Assembly: GCA_902536695.1 (NCBI GenBank)
Contig: CACAYQ010000005.1
Coordinates: 1 to 46,751 of the forward strand
Length of the DNA: 46,751 nucleotides
Reading direction: 5' to 3'
Source: an uncultured Bacteroidota bacterium
GTDB lineage: Bacteria; Bacteroidota; Bacteroidia; Flavobacteriales_D; Parvicellaceae
Within the stretch, counting starts at the first letter, position 1; every line of letters starts with the position of its first letter. The position numbers and the translations under genes were made by a program. This document shows, piece by piece, positions 27,497-35,292 of this stretch. A model generated the notes under the pieces. The model was not told the origin of the DNA and ran no database searches. It saw only the letters and a list, made by a program, of their open reading frames with translations.

Positions 27497-29617
27497 GTGA
27501 ACAAAAAGGAAGCAATAAAAAAACTAAAGTATTATAAAGAATTACTAGAGATAGAAGCAATATCAAAAGAAGAGTACAGTAAATACGTAAAACTCTACAA
27601 GCCACATATTTTAGCAAATGAAGATGATTATGAAGATAATAACAAAGAAACTTCCCGAGAATCATCTAAAGTTAAAGATCCAAAAACTGTTATACAAAAA
27701 GAAATAAATCCTAAGGAACAAACACCTATTTTACAAAAAGAAATAAATCCTAAGGAACAAACACCTATTTTAGAAAGAGAGGTTGATACAAAAAATAATA
27801 ACAAAGAAACTTCCTCAGAATCGTCTAAAGTTAAAGATCCAAAAACTGTTATACAAAAAGAAATAAATCCTACAAATCAATCATCAAAGACTGAAAAAAA
27901 ATCTCTCAAAAAACAAAAGAAGGATATAAAAAGCCCCAAATCTAAAAAATCAATTTATGTTCTAATGGGTCTGTTTATAACAATAATAGTTCTTTTACTC
28001 TTTTCTGATTCAGATTCAACTTCTATATTATATGAGGAAAGATTTACAGGCTTAAATGGAAAGGGTATAACTTCTACAGAAACAAATCTTACTAGATGTA
28101 ATTGGTCTGTTGATGTTTCAGGGGCGTCTTTAACGAATGGTTTTAAACATTTAAAAGTAGTAAATGAGCGTTTAGAAGCAAGATATTTAGATGGCCCAGC
28201 ATATTGGTTATCCCCATCTATTTCAATTACTGATTATAATAATGTATCAATAGCTCTGGCTGCAACTGAAATAGGTGCAATTGAAGTTGACGATGTTATT
28301 GAAACTGAGTATCGAATTGACGGTGGTGAATGGATAACATTCTCAACAAATGGATCTTTGAGTGATGATTTCACTTCTGCAGCTGTTTATCAAGACGGAC
28401 TAAGTGGTAATGTGCTTGAAATTAGAGTTAAAATGGAAAATAATAGCTCACAAGAATACTTTAGAATTGATGATATAATAGTTACTGGTGATATTTCGGA
28501 TTCATTGCATACTGGTGAAGACAGCTCTAATCCAAAAAATAAAGTTACAAATCAAATTATCAGTCAACCCTTAATTAAAAAAAAGAAATTTATCTCCGAA
28601 AATGATAAATATTTTAAAAAGGATTCAAAAAATAGTTTTCCTATTTGGTCTTGGATAAATCAGTTTGAAAAGTCTGGTGATACGAAAATAGATAGCACTT
28701 ATGATGATGTGTATGAATTTTACGCAAAAGAAAAAACAACGGAGTTCGCTAACGGAATGATTGTTTATGAAAGAAATAATAGAGAAGGTATTATTTTATC
28801 TATTGAAAACTTCCCATATAAAAGTGTAGATGATCAGATTAATTTCATCAGAAAGGCAAAACAAATAAACATTTTAGATATCGAATACCCTGATGATTAT
28901 CCTAGACTAAACAGATTAATTTGGGAAAAAGAGTCAAAACTACAGTGGGGTCAAGGTGAGTGTATTCCATCCTATGCACCATTTTCTCCTTCAATTGAAA
29001 TCATTAAAGAAAGTAACCCAAACTGGCTTAGAGAAGAATGGAAATATGAGTTTTTAAAACTAAGTGAAGATGTTGGAGATGGTAAAGGCATAACTGTCGA
29101 GAATACTCCTCAATTATTAAATCCTAAAAACTGGGATGGGTTTTTAATGGCAGAGTTTACAGTAGAATCAGAATGTAAAATACAAAGTGTTAAAGTTTTA
29201 AAAGAACATCCAAATACAACTATTAATATTAATAACCAAGACATAGAATTTATAGAGGATGATCTTAAAATGAAATTTAAATTTTCTTGTGATAAATCAC
29301 TTAAACCATTAAATAAATTTATTAAAAGAATTCATTATTTAAGTTCAGAAAATAATATTAAACCTGAAAACAAAGTGTCAGCATCAATTATATTGGGAAG
29401 TTTTAGTATAGAAGAAAATGCTAGAAAATTAGAAAAGAATTTAATTTTAGAAGGATATTCTCCGGCTTTTACATCTCAGACATCAATAATAAATGGAAAA
29501 TTAAAAAACAACTTTAAAGTATCAGTTATTATAAACGATACCAAAGAAAAGATAAGTGAAATTCATTCAAATTTAAAAGTGAAATACAAAGATGCATGGA
29601 TAAGCTATGATAAATAA
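27497..29617 (+). CDS. SHOCT-like/transmembrane protein with jelly-roll domain and C-terminal SPOR domain
   Basis: 706 aa, GTG start (the ATG two bases before is out of frame and stops at once). Residues 1-38 are SHOCT-like and paralogous to the previous gene. About 48-130 is a hydrophilic repeat region (VKDPKTVIQKEINP and QKEINPKEQTPIL repeated). A single helix lies at about 152-172. About 178-332 is a beta jelly-roll of the kind found in secreted flavobacterial proteins (LYEERFTGLNG...DDIIVTGDIS). An unassigned region follows, then a SPOR-type domain at 627-706 (ASIILGSFSIEENARKLEKN...WISYDK). SPOR domains bind denuded peptidoglycan at division sites. The last domain is paralogous to that of 30216-31565. 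Confidence 0.72.
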   Translation: MNKKEAIKKLKYYKELLEIEAISKEEYSKYVKLYKPHILANEDDYEDNNKETSRESSKVKDPKTVIQKEINPKEQTPILQKEINPKEQTPILEREVDTKNNNKETSSESSKVKDPKTVIQKEINPTNQSSKTEKKSLKKQKKDIKSPKSKKSIYVLMGLFITIIVLLLFSDSDSTSILYEERFTGLNGKGITSTETNLTRCNWSVDVSGASLTNGFKHLKVVNERLEARYLDGPAYWLSPSISITDYNNVSIALAATEIGAIEVDDVIETEYRIDGGEWITFSTNGSLSDDFTSAAVYQDGLSGNVLEIRVKMENNSSQEYFRIDDIIVTGDISDSLHTGEDSSNPKNKVTNQIISQPLIKKKKFISENDKYFKKDSKNSFPIWSWINQFEKSGDTKIDSTYDDVYEFYAKEKTTEFANGMIVYERNNREGIILSIENFPYKSVDDQINFIRKAKQINILDIEYPDDYPRLNRLIWEKESKLQWGQGECIPSYAPFSPSIEIIKESNPNWLREEWKYEFLKLSEDVGDGKGITVENTPQLLNPKNWDGFLMAEFTVESECKIQSVKVLKEHPNTTININNQDIEFIEDDLKMKFKFSCDKSLKPLNKFIKRIHYLSSENNIKPENKVSASIILGSFSIEENARKLEKNLILEGYSPAFTSQTSIINGKLKNNFKVSVIINDTKEKISEIHSNLKVKYKDAWISYDK
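27636..27871 (+). repeat. Nested in-frame repeats in the SPOR/jelly-roll gene
   Basis: A 39-bp unit (13 codons, QKEINPKEQTPIL) is tandemly duplicated exactly at 27694-27732 and 27733-27771. A larger 77-bp unit occurs at 27636-27712 and 27795-27871 with 3 mismatches. Both keep the frame, so copy-number change would lengthen or shorten the extramembrane linker without breaking the protein. Confidence 0.85.
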
Positions 29618-29739
29618 TTTATATGAACATAGGCAGTTAGTTTTTTAATCACTATTACACTCACCCTCTGTTTAGTATTCCGTAACATTCTGTCGTTTCC
29701 CAATTTGGATAAGTAACATCATTACATCCACATATTTGG

Positions 29740-29985
29740 TTAATAAAATGAACCAATAAGTAAAAACCCTAATATCATAACTGCTAAAATTGTAATCATT
29801 ACTATTATTAAAGTTTTAGCACCATTATAAATAAAATATCCAGCGTTTCCTAATTTTTTATTTTCAAGTTCTTTAGATGCATTAAATAATTTTATTCCAC
29901 CTTTCTTGATTTGATTAAGTCCATAAAGCACAAAACAATAAATAACTAAATAAATGGTATATGTTAATACTAAAGTTTCTTCCAT
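29740..29985 (-). CDS. Small two-helix membrane protein
   Basis: 81 aa: helix about 6-24 (LTYTIYLVIYCFVLYGL), a charged middle (NQIKKGGIKLFNASKELENKKLGNAG), and helix about 56-78 (TLIIVMITILAVMILGFLLIG). No family is recognised. Its upstream 64 bases are nearly identical to those upstream of the cysteine-domain lipoprotein gene at 32865, so the two genes probably share a promoter type. It lies between the convergent SPOR genes. Confidence 0.6.
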   Translation of the reverse strand: MEETLVLTYTIYLVIYCFVLYGLNQIKKGGIKLFNASKELENKKLGNAGYFIYNGAKTLIIVMITILAVMILGFLLIGSFY

Positions 29986-30046
29986 CTTGTAAACTTTGAT
30001 ACTAATTTAAGAAAAGTATTTATTGGCTTAATTGGTGTGGATTAGT
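29983..30046 (-). repeat. 64-bp upstream repeat, copy 1
   Basis: Runs from the start codon of the two-helix protein gene upstream. It matches 32863-32926 at 59 of 64 bases in the same orientation relative to the downstream start codon. It includes the shared core ACTAATTTAAGAAAAGTATT. On the minus strand it contains TACTTTTC, one base off TAnnTTTG. Probably a duplicated promoter or 5' leader. Confidence 0.8.
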
Positions 30047-30071
30047 TAAGAAAGCAAAGGGAGGTTAGTAA

Positions 30072-30185
30072 TTAAATTGCTGAGTTGATTTCATCAATTG
30101 TCATATCCTCTAAATATAGATTAATTTGAAGAGCATTAGCTTTAATTAAAGTAGCCCTAAATGGTTGTTCAAGTTGATCAAACAT
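30072..30185 (-). CDS. Possible 37-aa small protein
   Basis: The ATG-to-TAA frame encodes 37 residues (starts MFDQLEQPFRATLIKANAL, ends DEINSAI), predicted helical and amphipathic, with no membrane segment. It fills the otherwise empty 230 bases between the SPOR lipoprotein gene and the two-helix protein gene, on the same strand as both. No similarity is recognised; it could be a remnant of a larger gene. Confidence 0.3.
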   Translation of the reverse strand: MFDQLEQPFRATLIKANALQINLYLEDMTIDEINSAI

Positions 30186-30215
30186 AGGCCAAACATTTTA
30201 AGTGACTAAATGTTT

Positions 30216-31565
30216 TTATTTATAGCTAATCCATACTCCTTTGTGAGTTTTTTTAATTTTTAGCTGAGTTTCTTTTATATTTTTTTTGGTGTCATTTAAT
30301 AAAATTGACACTCTATTAACTGAGCCTATTTTCGAAATTTCAATATTCTTATAGCCCTCCGATACTAATTCTTTTTTTAGTTTTTTTGCATTTTCTAATG
30401 AACCGAAACTTCCTATTATTAATGAGGCTGAAATTATACTATCATTATTTTTTTGTGGATTAATATCCTCCCTATTTTTTTCGATTTTAGAATTTATTTT
30501 TTTTAATATAACAAGTTCCGCTGTTTTAACCCAACCCTCAGTTGTTGTTCCCCTTTTCTTGTTATGATATGTGATAAAGGAAAAATCATCTTTTTCATCT
30601 TTAACAGTACATAAATCATCCTTAATTATAAATTTATTTTTTTTACTCCCATTTTCAATGTTCCAAAAATAAACCCTTTTTGATTTCGCCTTGGCAGACT
30701 TATATTCTTTAGTACGATCTTTGTTTTCTAATAAATTAGTTTCAATTTCTGAATTTTTCAGTGAATCATTTATTTCGTTGTTAAATTTTTTGCTCTTTAT
30801 CTCTTGATCATTCTTTTTACTCAATAAATCACCATTTTTATTATACTTTATAAATTCAATTTGCAAACTATGTGGTTTTTTGACAAGTTCTATTTCTGAA
30901 CCATTTGGAGTCTCATATACTACGTAGTTAAATGACTGATCAATGGTTACCCATCTATATTTTTCAGGATAGCTGTAACTAATTTCATCTCCAATTGTAA
31001 GAGTTTCAATAGTATCATTTATGCTCGTGGCATTACCATCATTATCTGACTTATTATTAGCGTAGTTGTTAATAGAACCATTTTTTGTCCATAAAAAAGT
31101 GTATGATCTTTTATTGTGTGAAGTAATTAATATAAAAGAATCTTTATTTTTAATAATAATTCCTGTGAAAGATCCTTTATCGTCCTCTGGTATATTATTA
31201 AATTCTAATTCGTAAAAAAACTCATACTCTGTTATGCCATCTACAACTCTTTCTTGGGTATTAAGGTTAATGTCTTTATAAGTCAAAGAAAAATCAGATG
31301 GACTAAATTTAAACTCTCCTTTACGCAATGTATTGTCATTTTTAGTATTGTAAATGAATGTTTTATTTTTACTTAATGTGATATTACTATTATCATATTT
31401 ATTGTAATAAGACCCTGCAATTATATTTAATATTTTTTTTTCATCTGCGTAAGTATCAATTTTATCAGCAGAAGAAATCTTATCAATATAAATCTTATCA
31501 ATATTCATATCACAACTACACGTAAATACATAAAAAAATGATAATAAAAATATATTATTTTTCAT
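30216..31565 (-). CDS. Lipoprotein with SH3-like segment and C-terminal SPOR domain
   Basis: 449 aa. Signal peptide with lipobox-like end (FLLSFFYVFTCSC, lipidated Cys about residue 16 or 18). About 40-165 is a beta-rich domain (AGSYYNKYDNSNITLSKNKTF..., a lipocalin-like start seen by eye). A Lys/Asn/Glu-rich linker follows. About 295-355 looks like a bacterial SH3 domain (VYFWNIENGSKKNKFIIKDD...GWVKTAEL). Residues 377-449 are SPOR-like (ASLIIGSFGSLENAKKLKK...GVWISYK) and are clearly paralogous to the end of the 27497-29617 protein. Probably periplasm-facing and peptidoglycan-binding. Function unknown. Confidence 0.72.
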   Translation of the reverse strand: MKNNIFLLSFFYVFTCSCDMNIDKIYIDKISSADKIDTYADEKKILNIIAGSYYNKYDNSNITLSKNKTFIYNTKNDNTLRKGEFKFSPSDFSLTYKDINLNTQERVVDGITEYEFFYELEFNNIPEDDKGSFTGIIIKNKDSFILITSHNKRSYTFLWTKNGSINNYANNKSDNDGNATSINDTIETLTIGDEISYSYPEKYRWVTIDQSFNYVVYETPNGSEIELVKKPHSLQIEFIKYNKNGDLLSKKNDQEIKSKKFNNEINDSLKNSEIETNLLENKDRTKEYKSAKAKSKRVYFWNIENGSKKNKFIIKDDLCTVKDEKDDFSFITYHNKKRGTTTEGWVKTAELVILKKINSKIEKNREDINPQKNNDSIISASLIIGSFGSLENAKKLKKELVSEGYKNIEISKIGSVNRVSILLNDTKKNIKETQLKIKKTHKGVWISYK

Positions 31566-31620
31566 ATTTATAGATTTCTAAAATTCAATTTAAAACATAT
31601 ATTATAAAATTTAGATAAAC

Positions 31621-32865
31621 CTAATAACACCTATCCCAAACATTTGAAGTTCCCAAGAGACAATCAGTTTTCGCATTATTAAAGCATATATACATTCTAA
31701 GGCACTTTGACCTAATTCCGACATAATATTCACCATAATCAACACCTGATAAAGCTTTCATACACGCACAGGCACTTGATTCTCTACTATCACTAGAATA
31801 ATCCCTTGAAGATTGTAACGATGGATGTGACGGTAGCATTTTTTTTAGTTCATATTTTTTAAGCAAACTGGGCGAAACGTTTGTTATTTTTCCTTTATTT
31901 ACTGTTATTCGTCCCAAGGTTTCAAAATTATCACCCACCTTAATATAATACGGTTCTTCGTGCATTACTTTTGTATTACCCCATCCCTTATAAGAATTAT
32001 CAACAAATTTTTCATCCACGTTGAAATAATATTCTCCTTCTAATGAAATTCCTTTAGAGGCAGAATTATAACCAGTTGAAACATAAACAGTATTCCCTTT
32101 TGTAAAGGATGTAGCAAAAATTTCTTTAGTAGCAAGACGCTGTGCCTTTTTTTTCCACTCAGGTAGGGGCTCTTCACCCATATAGGGCCTAAAATAACTT
32201 GCAAGAATATAGCCTTCGTTATCTTTAATTATTAAATCTAGAACCTCATTTCTAAATTCTGATGTATCCTCTAACTCCACAAAACTACTAATTATCGATC
32301 CTGCTTTTAAACCTAAAGAAATATCCTTCTTCTCCAAACTCGCATATTTACCAAGGATAGGACATTTAAATTCAAAACGATAATTTAAATTTTTATAATT
32401 AAACTGCCAATAATACCATTCTGGAATAATTCCAGATGAATCCTTAAGATTTTGAATTTCATTGTCCATATCTCCGATATGAATTACTTTTTCATAATTA
32501 TACATTTTTAAAAGTTCATCCATTGTAGGATTCTGAGAATTCAAACAAAAAATTCTATTACCATTGACTACTTCAAATCTCGAGAGTTTTTTGTTAGGTG
32601 TTTCGTTAGAAAATAATTTGTATTTGTACTCCCCGTTTTTAGTTTTGTAAATCTTTATTTTACCGTTATGTTTAAATTCATTTTCTTGTTCATATCCACT
32701 AAAATACATTGAAGGTGCTATTCTTTCAGTTGGAAATGGTAGATTAGTTCTATAAGTTCCCAGAAGATTATTTTTAATAAATTCCTGGTCTTCATCACTC
32801 ATAGCTCCTTGATTACAACTCCCGAACAGAGCCACAGCAAATACAAATACGAATAATCTTTTCAT
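31621..32865 (-). CDS. Lipoprotein ending in the six-cysteine domain
   Basis: 414 aa with a plain lipoprotein signal (MKRLFVFVFAVALFGSC, Cys17 lipidated). The large middle region (about 30-330) is beta-rich and unassigned. Residues 365-414 hold the six-cysteine domain shared with the 26737-27420 protein: ACAC, ALSG, KCLRMYICFNNA, DC, GTSNVW, C. All six cysteines align with a one-residue gap. The gene lies 55 bases upstream of the SPOR lipoprotein gene and its 5' flank is repeated before the two-helix gene. Disulfides are expected in the periplasm. Function unknown. Confidence 0.75.
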   Translation of the reverse strand: MKRLFVFVFAVALFGSCNQGAMSDEDQEFIKNNLLGTYRTNLPFPTERIAPSMYFSGYEQENEFKHNGKIKIYKTKNGEYKYKLFSNETPNKKLSRFEVVNGNRIFCLNSQNPTMDELLKMYNYEKVIHIGDMDNEIQNLKDSSGIIPEWYYWQFNYKNLNYRFEFKCPILGKYASLEKKDISLGLKAGSIISSFVELEDTSEFRNEVLDLIIKDNEGYILASYFRPYMGEEPLPEWKKKAQRLATKEIFATSFTKGNTVYVSTGYNSASKGISLEGEYYFNVDEKFVDNSYKGWGNTKVMHEEPYYIKVGDNFETLGRITVNKGKITNVSPSLLKKYELKKMLPSHPSLQSSRDYSSDSRESSACACMKALSGVDYGEYYVGIRSKCLRMYICFNNAKTDCLLGTSNVWDRCY

Positions 32866-32926
32866 CTTATAAGTTTTGATACTAATTTAAGAAAAGTATT
32901 TATTGGGTTAATTGGTGAGGATTAGT
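32863..32926 (-). repeat. 64-bp upstream repeat, copy 2
   Basis: Same sequence as 29983-30046 (59 of 64), directly upstream of the cysteine-domain lipoprotein start codon. The distal end overlaps the last codons of the gene at 32922-33638, which suggests that this copy is the original and that at 29983 the duplicate. Confidence 0.8.
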
Positions 32927-33638
32927 AACCTATTCTTTTATTATTTCTGGCATATGGTAGTTTGAAGATATTTGGGTCATGGTAGGTCCTTGTGTACCTC
33001 TTAATTTGTCTTCTCACAGGATGTATCTCGGGTTCACGTTTCCATCTGCTAGCTATGTCCTTCTCATCTTTAAAATAATAATCTCTCACCCATTTGCGCC
33101 ACTTTGTTTCATTACACCTCATCAGTATTTTATTACCTCCAAACTCACTCCAAAAACACATAAATAAGGACTTGTTGTATTCTTCAACATCAAAGCTGTC
33201 TAAGACGTAAAGAAATGCCTTGTAGTGGTGATTTGTATGAAATATTCCAACCCATTTATATCTTTCAATCTCTTTTTCAAATAAATCAAATAAAGGATTA
33301 TTATTTGTTACTAATTCATGGTGTATGATTTTAAATTGTATCAGAGCATAATCGTTATTATACTCTGATTTGACTGCCCTAATTACCTCCTCAGGTGTTA
33401 AACGCCTAGCTATCTCTCTTCTAAAAGATTTTTCTAATTTTCTTGAGTAATTATATTTGGAAGTTTCAAATTGAATTGCAAATGCTCTAAGTTTAGCTCT
33501 TTTAATAAATTCATTTTGCCATTTTAAATGACCTTCAAGTCCCCATTCAAAACCATAAAATTTAATCTCTTTGCACCAAAACGAATAAATAACATTATTC
33601 TTTGCCTCTTGGTCAACTAAGTTTTTTTCTAATTTCAT
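32922..33638 (-). CDS. Element protein of unknown function, basic and aromatic-rich
   Basis: 238 aa, strongly basic, rich in Lys, Arg, Trp, Tyr and Phe, no signal peptide or membrane helix. Segments such as LEKSFRREIARRLTPEEVIRAV, YKWVGIFHTNHHYKAFLYVLDSF and the basic tail RRQIKRYTRTYHD suggest nucleic-acid binding, but no catalytic motif or family is recognised. A purine-rich stretch (AGAAAGAAAGAAG) just before the ATG could act as ribosome site. It lies between the integrase-linked micro-gene and the lipoprotein genes. Confidence 0.6.
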   Translation of the reverse strand: MKLEKNLVDQEAKNNVIYSFWCKEIKFYGFEWGLEGHLKWQNEFIKRAKLRAFAIQFETSKYNYSRKLEKSFRREIARRLTPEEVIRAVKSEYNNDYALIQFKIIHHELVTNNNPLFDLFEKEIERYKWVGIFHTNHHYKAFLYVLDSFDVEEYNKSLFMCFWSEFGGNKILMRCNETKWRKWVRDYYFKDEKDIASRWKREPEIHPVRRQIKRYTRTYHDPNIFKLPYARNNKRIGY

Positions 33639-33670
33639 TTCTTCTTTCTTTCTCTTCTTATTAATCTCAC

Positions 33671-33766
33671 TTACGGCTTAAAATACTTTACATACAACCA
33701 ACAACACAAGCATATTATTGTGCAAGTAATTATTACGATGTTTACCCAGTTTTTTTTATAATCCAT
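33671..33766 (-). CDS. 31-aa membrane micro-protein coupled to the integrase
   Basis: The frame starts with ATG at 33766, overlapping the integrase stop by one base (TAATG), and encodes 31 residues: MDYKKNW, a single hydrophobic helix with four cysteines (VNIVIITCTIICLCCWLYV), and KYFKP. The stop-start overlap is the same kind used for coupled genes elsewhere in this window, which supports translation. No known family. Confidence 0.45.
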   Translation of the reverse strand: MDYKKNWVNIVIITCTIICLCCWLYVKYFKP

Positions 33767-35103
33767 TATGCTATTCTTAAATGCTTTCTATTTACTTTTT
33801 TAAAGTAGTCAGTTTGGGTCCATCTAAGGGCGTGTTGTTCTTCCGTGACGTTTATATAGCCTAAAAGTACTTTTTCGCTCTTATGTCCGCTAATATTCAT
33901 AATATCTAAGGTGTTTACTCCCGCTTTGTAAGTTAAAGTACAAAAAGTCTTCCTGGCTACGTGATTTGTTAGTATTTCCCATTGTTTTGCCTCTAATATT
34001 TTACCATTAGCCAATTTTTTAGAAATCTTCTTATTCAGATTTGCTTTCTTAGCTAGGATTTTAAGAACCTCGTTAGAACGTTGAGAGCTTTCCGGCATAG
34101 GGATCCTTCCATATTTTTTGATAATATTAAGACCGATATTTGGTATCGGAACTACAACTCTACCACCTGTTTTTTGTTGGTTAAACTCTAAAACATCAAA
34201 AGAATTTCCTGCCTTATCCTCAACAGTTTTAATCTCTTTGTCTTTAAGTTCCAAGAAATCTCCTATTCTCATTCCACAAGTGTGAGCGTTAAATACAAAT
34301 ACATCTCTGTATAAATCATATTCAGGATTATCGGACAAATCTAACTTGTATAAAGTGTCTAGCTCATCTTCTGTTAATGCCCAGGAAAGAGTTTGGTTAG
34401 ATATTTCAGTCCACTCTCTTGAATTATACTCTGTCATTTGTTTTTTATAAGGTTTCATAGGTTCCTTATTTACAATAGCCTTAAAACAAACTATCCATTT
34501 GTTAATAGCGTTATTAAGATATTCGTTGGAATGTGTTTCGTAGTAATTAACGAATCTTGAGTGTAAAGTTTCATTGATTTGATGAGGTAATATTTTACCA
34601 AATTTTTTCTCATACTCTGCCCATTTATTTAAAGATCCTTTATGATTTTGAATAGTATTTTTAGAATATGGTTTTTTACCACTGTTTGTCTTGTGCTTAT
34701 AAAGCCCTGACTCCATACCAACAATAAATTCAGTCCATATCTTGGTGAGATCAAATTTTTCATTAGAAAGCTTAATTTTCTTATTCGTAACTGAGTTCCC
34801 AAAAGTTTTTTCTATTCTTTTAATCACCTCTTTGTCAAGACTTATATCGTTCTTGTAACACTCTTTAAGTCTTTCTATGAAATGAGCTTTAAATTCATAT
34901 AACTTATCATTGTAAATCTTAGCATTTGGCTCAGATGGAGTTATTTTAATTTTCTCTTTGTTTTGATCCCAGTTGCTACGATTATTAAGTCTAATGTTTG
35001 GGAAGATTCTGAATCTATTATTAGTTCCGTTTGATATACTTAAGTATATGTAGGTTTTGTTTTTAGATACCCGAGTATGGTATTTGAGAGTAGCATTAAT
35101 CAT
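33766..35103 (-). CDS. Tyrosine recombinase (integrase) of the element
   Basis: 445 aa. An N-terminal arm-binding region of the Bacteroidota type (about 1-110, starting KYHTRVSKNKTYIYLSIS) and a SAM-like core-binding domain (about 115-215) precede the catalytic domain. Catalytic residues can be placed: Arg279 (HTCGMRIGD), Lys311, His381 and Arg384 (HVARKTF), His407 (ISGHKS), Tyr416 (LLGYINVT). It integrates at the tRNA-Leu 3' end. The gene points inward from attR, and the arm-site-like repeat at 35143 lies just upstream of its start. Confidence 0.93.
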   Translation of the reverse strand: MINATLKYHTRVSKNKTYIYLSISNGTNNRFRIFPNIRLNNRSNWDQNKEKIKITPSEPNAKIYNDKLYEFKAHFIERLKECYKNDISLDKEVIKRIEKTFGNSVTNKKIKLSNEKFDLTKIWTEFIVGMESGLYKHKTNSGKKPYSKNTIQNHKGSLNKWAEYEKKFGKILPHQINETLHSRFVNYYETHSNEYLNNAINKWIVCFKAIVNKEPMKPYKKQMTEYNSREWTEISNQTLSWALTEDELDTLYKLDLSDNPEYDLYRDVFVFNAHTCGMRIGDFLELKDKEIKTVEDKAGNSFDVLEFNQQKTGGRVVVPIPNIGLNIIKKYGRIPMPESSQRSNEVLKILAKKANLNKKISKKLANGKILEAKQWEILTNHVARKTFCTLTYKAGVNTLDIMNISGHKSEKVLLGYINVTEEQHALRWTQTDYFKKVNRKHLRIA

Positions 35104-35142
35104 ATTAAAATTTGTAATCGTAAATATATGCTACTCAGAAAA

Positions 35143-35163
35143 TTGTGCCAAACTTTGTGCCAA
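35143..35163 (+). repeat. Right arm-site-like repeat of the integrative element
   Basis: Identical to 25590-25610 over 21 bases and in the same orientation. It lies 40 bases upstream of the integrase ATG, so integrase bound here could also control its own gene. The rest of 35104-35280 is AT-rich with no gene seen. Confidence 0.65.
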
Positions 35164-35272
35164 TAATTTCTTTTTACGATTTTATATTATTTATCACTAA
35201 TTCCCTTTTTTAATCTGTTAAAAAGATTTGATTTGAGAAATTATGATAATGTGTAGATATGGCTTATTTACC

Positions 35273-35292
35273 CCCGTCCCGGGTACATAAAA
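35273..35292 (+). repeat. attR
   Basis: CCCG-T-CCCGGGTACATAAAA, second copy of the tRNA-Leu 3' end, 19 of 20 identical to 25541-25560. The bases upstream do not form a tRNA, so the functional tRNA is at attL. Confidence 0.85.

Larger units (their letters stand above)
25541..35292. mobile_element. Integrative element in tRNA-Leu, about 9.7 kb
   Basis: Bounded by 20-bp direct repeats (one mismatch) made of the tRNA-Leu 3' end. It holds a tyrosine integrase at the right end pointing inward from attR, an HTH excisionase-like gene at the left end, and identical 21-bp arm-site-like repeats just inside both ends. The + genes in the left half converge on - genes in the right half near 29.7 kb. Cargo is mainly envelope proteins. 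No relaxase, type IV secretion, capsid, terminase or transposase gene is recognisable, so it is a non-self-transmissible island or a satellite of some helper. Confidence 0.9.

Noticed and set aside
27636-27871. Repeats considered as a CRISPR array
   Set aside because: Units are coding, in frame and of unequal spacing; no spacer-repeat alternation and no cas genes.
34000-35100. Truncation of the integrase
   Set aside because: All six catalytic residues and the N-terminal arm-binding domain are present in order; the gene looks intact.
25541-35292. Prophage or conjugative transposon
   Set aside because: No capsid, tail, terminase, relaxase or type IV secretion gene was seen in any frame.
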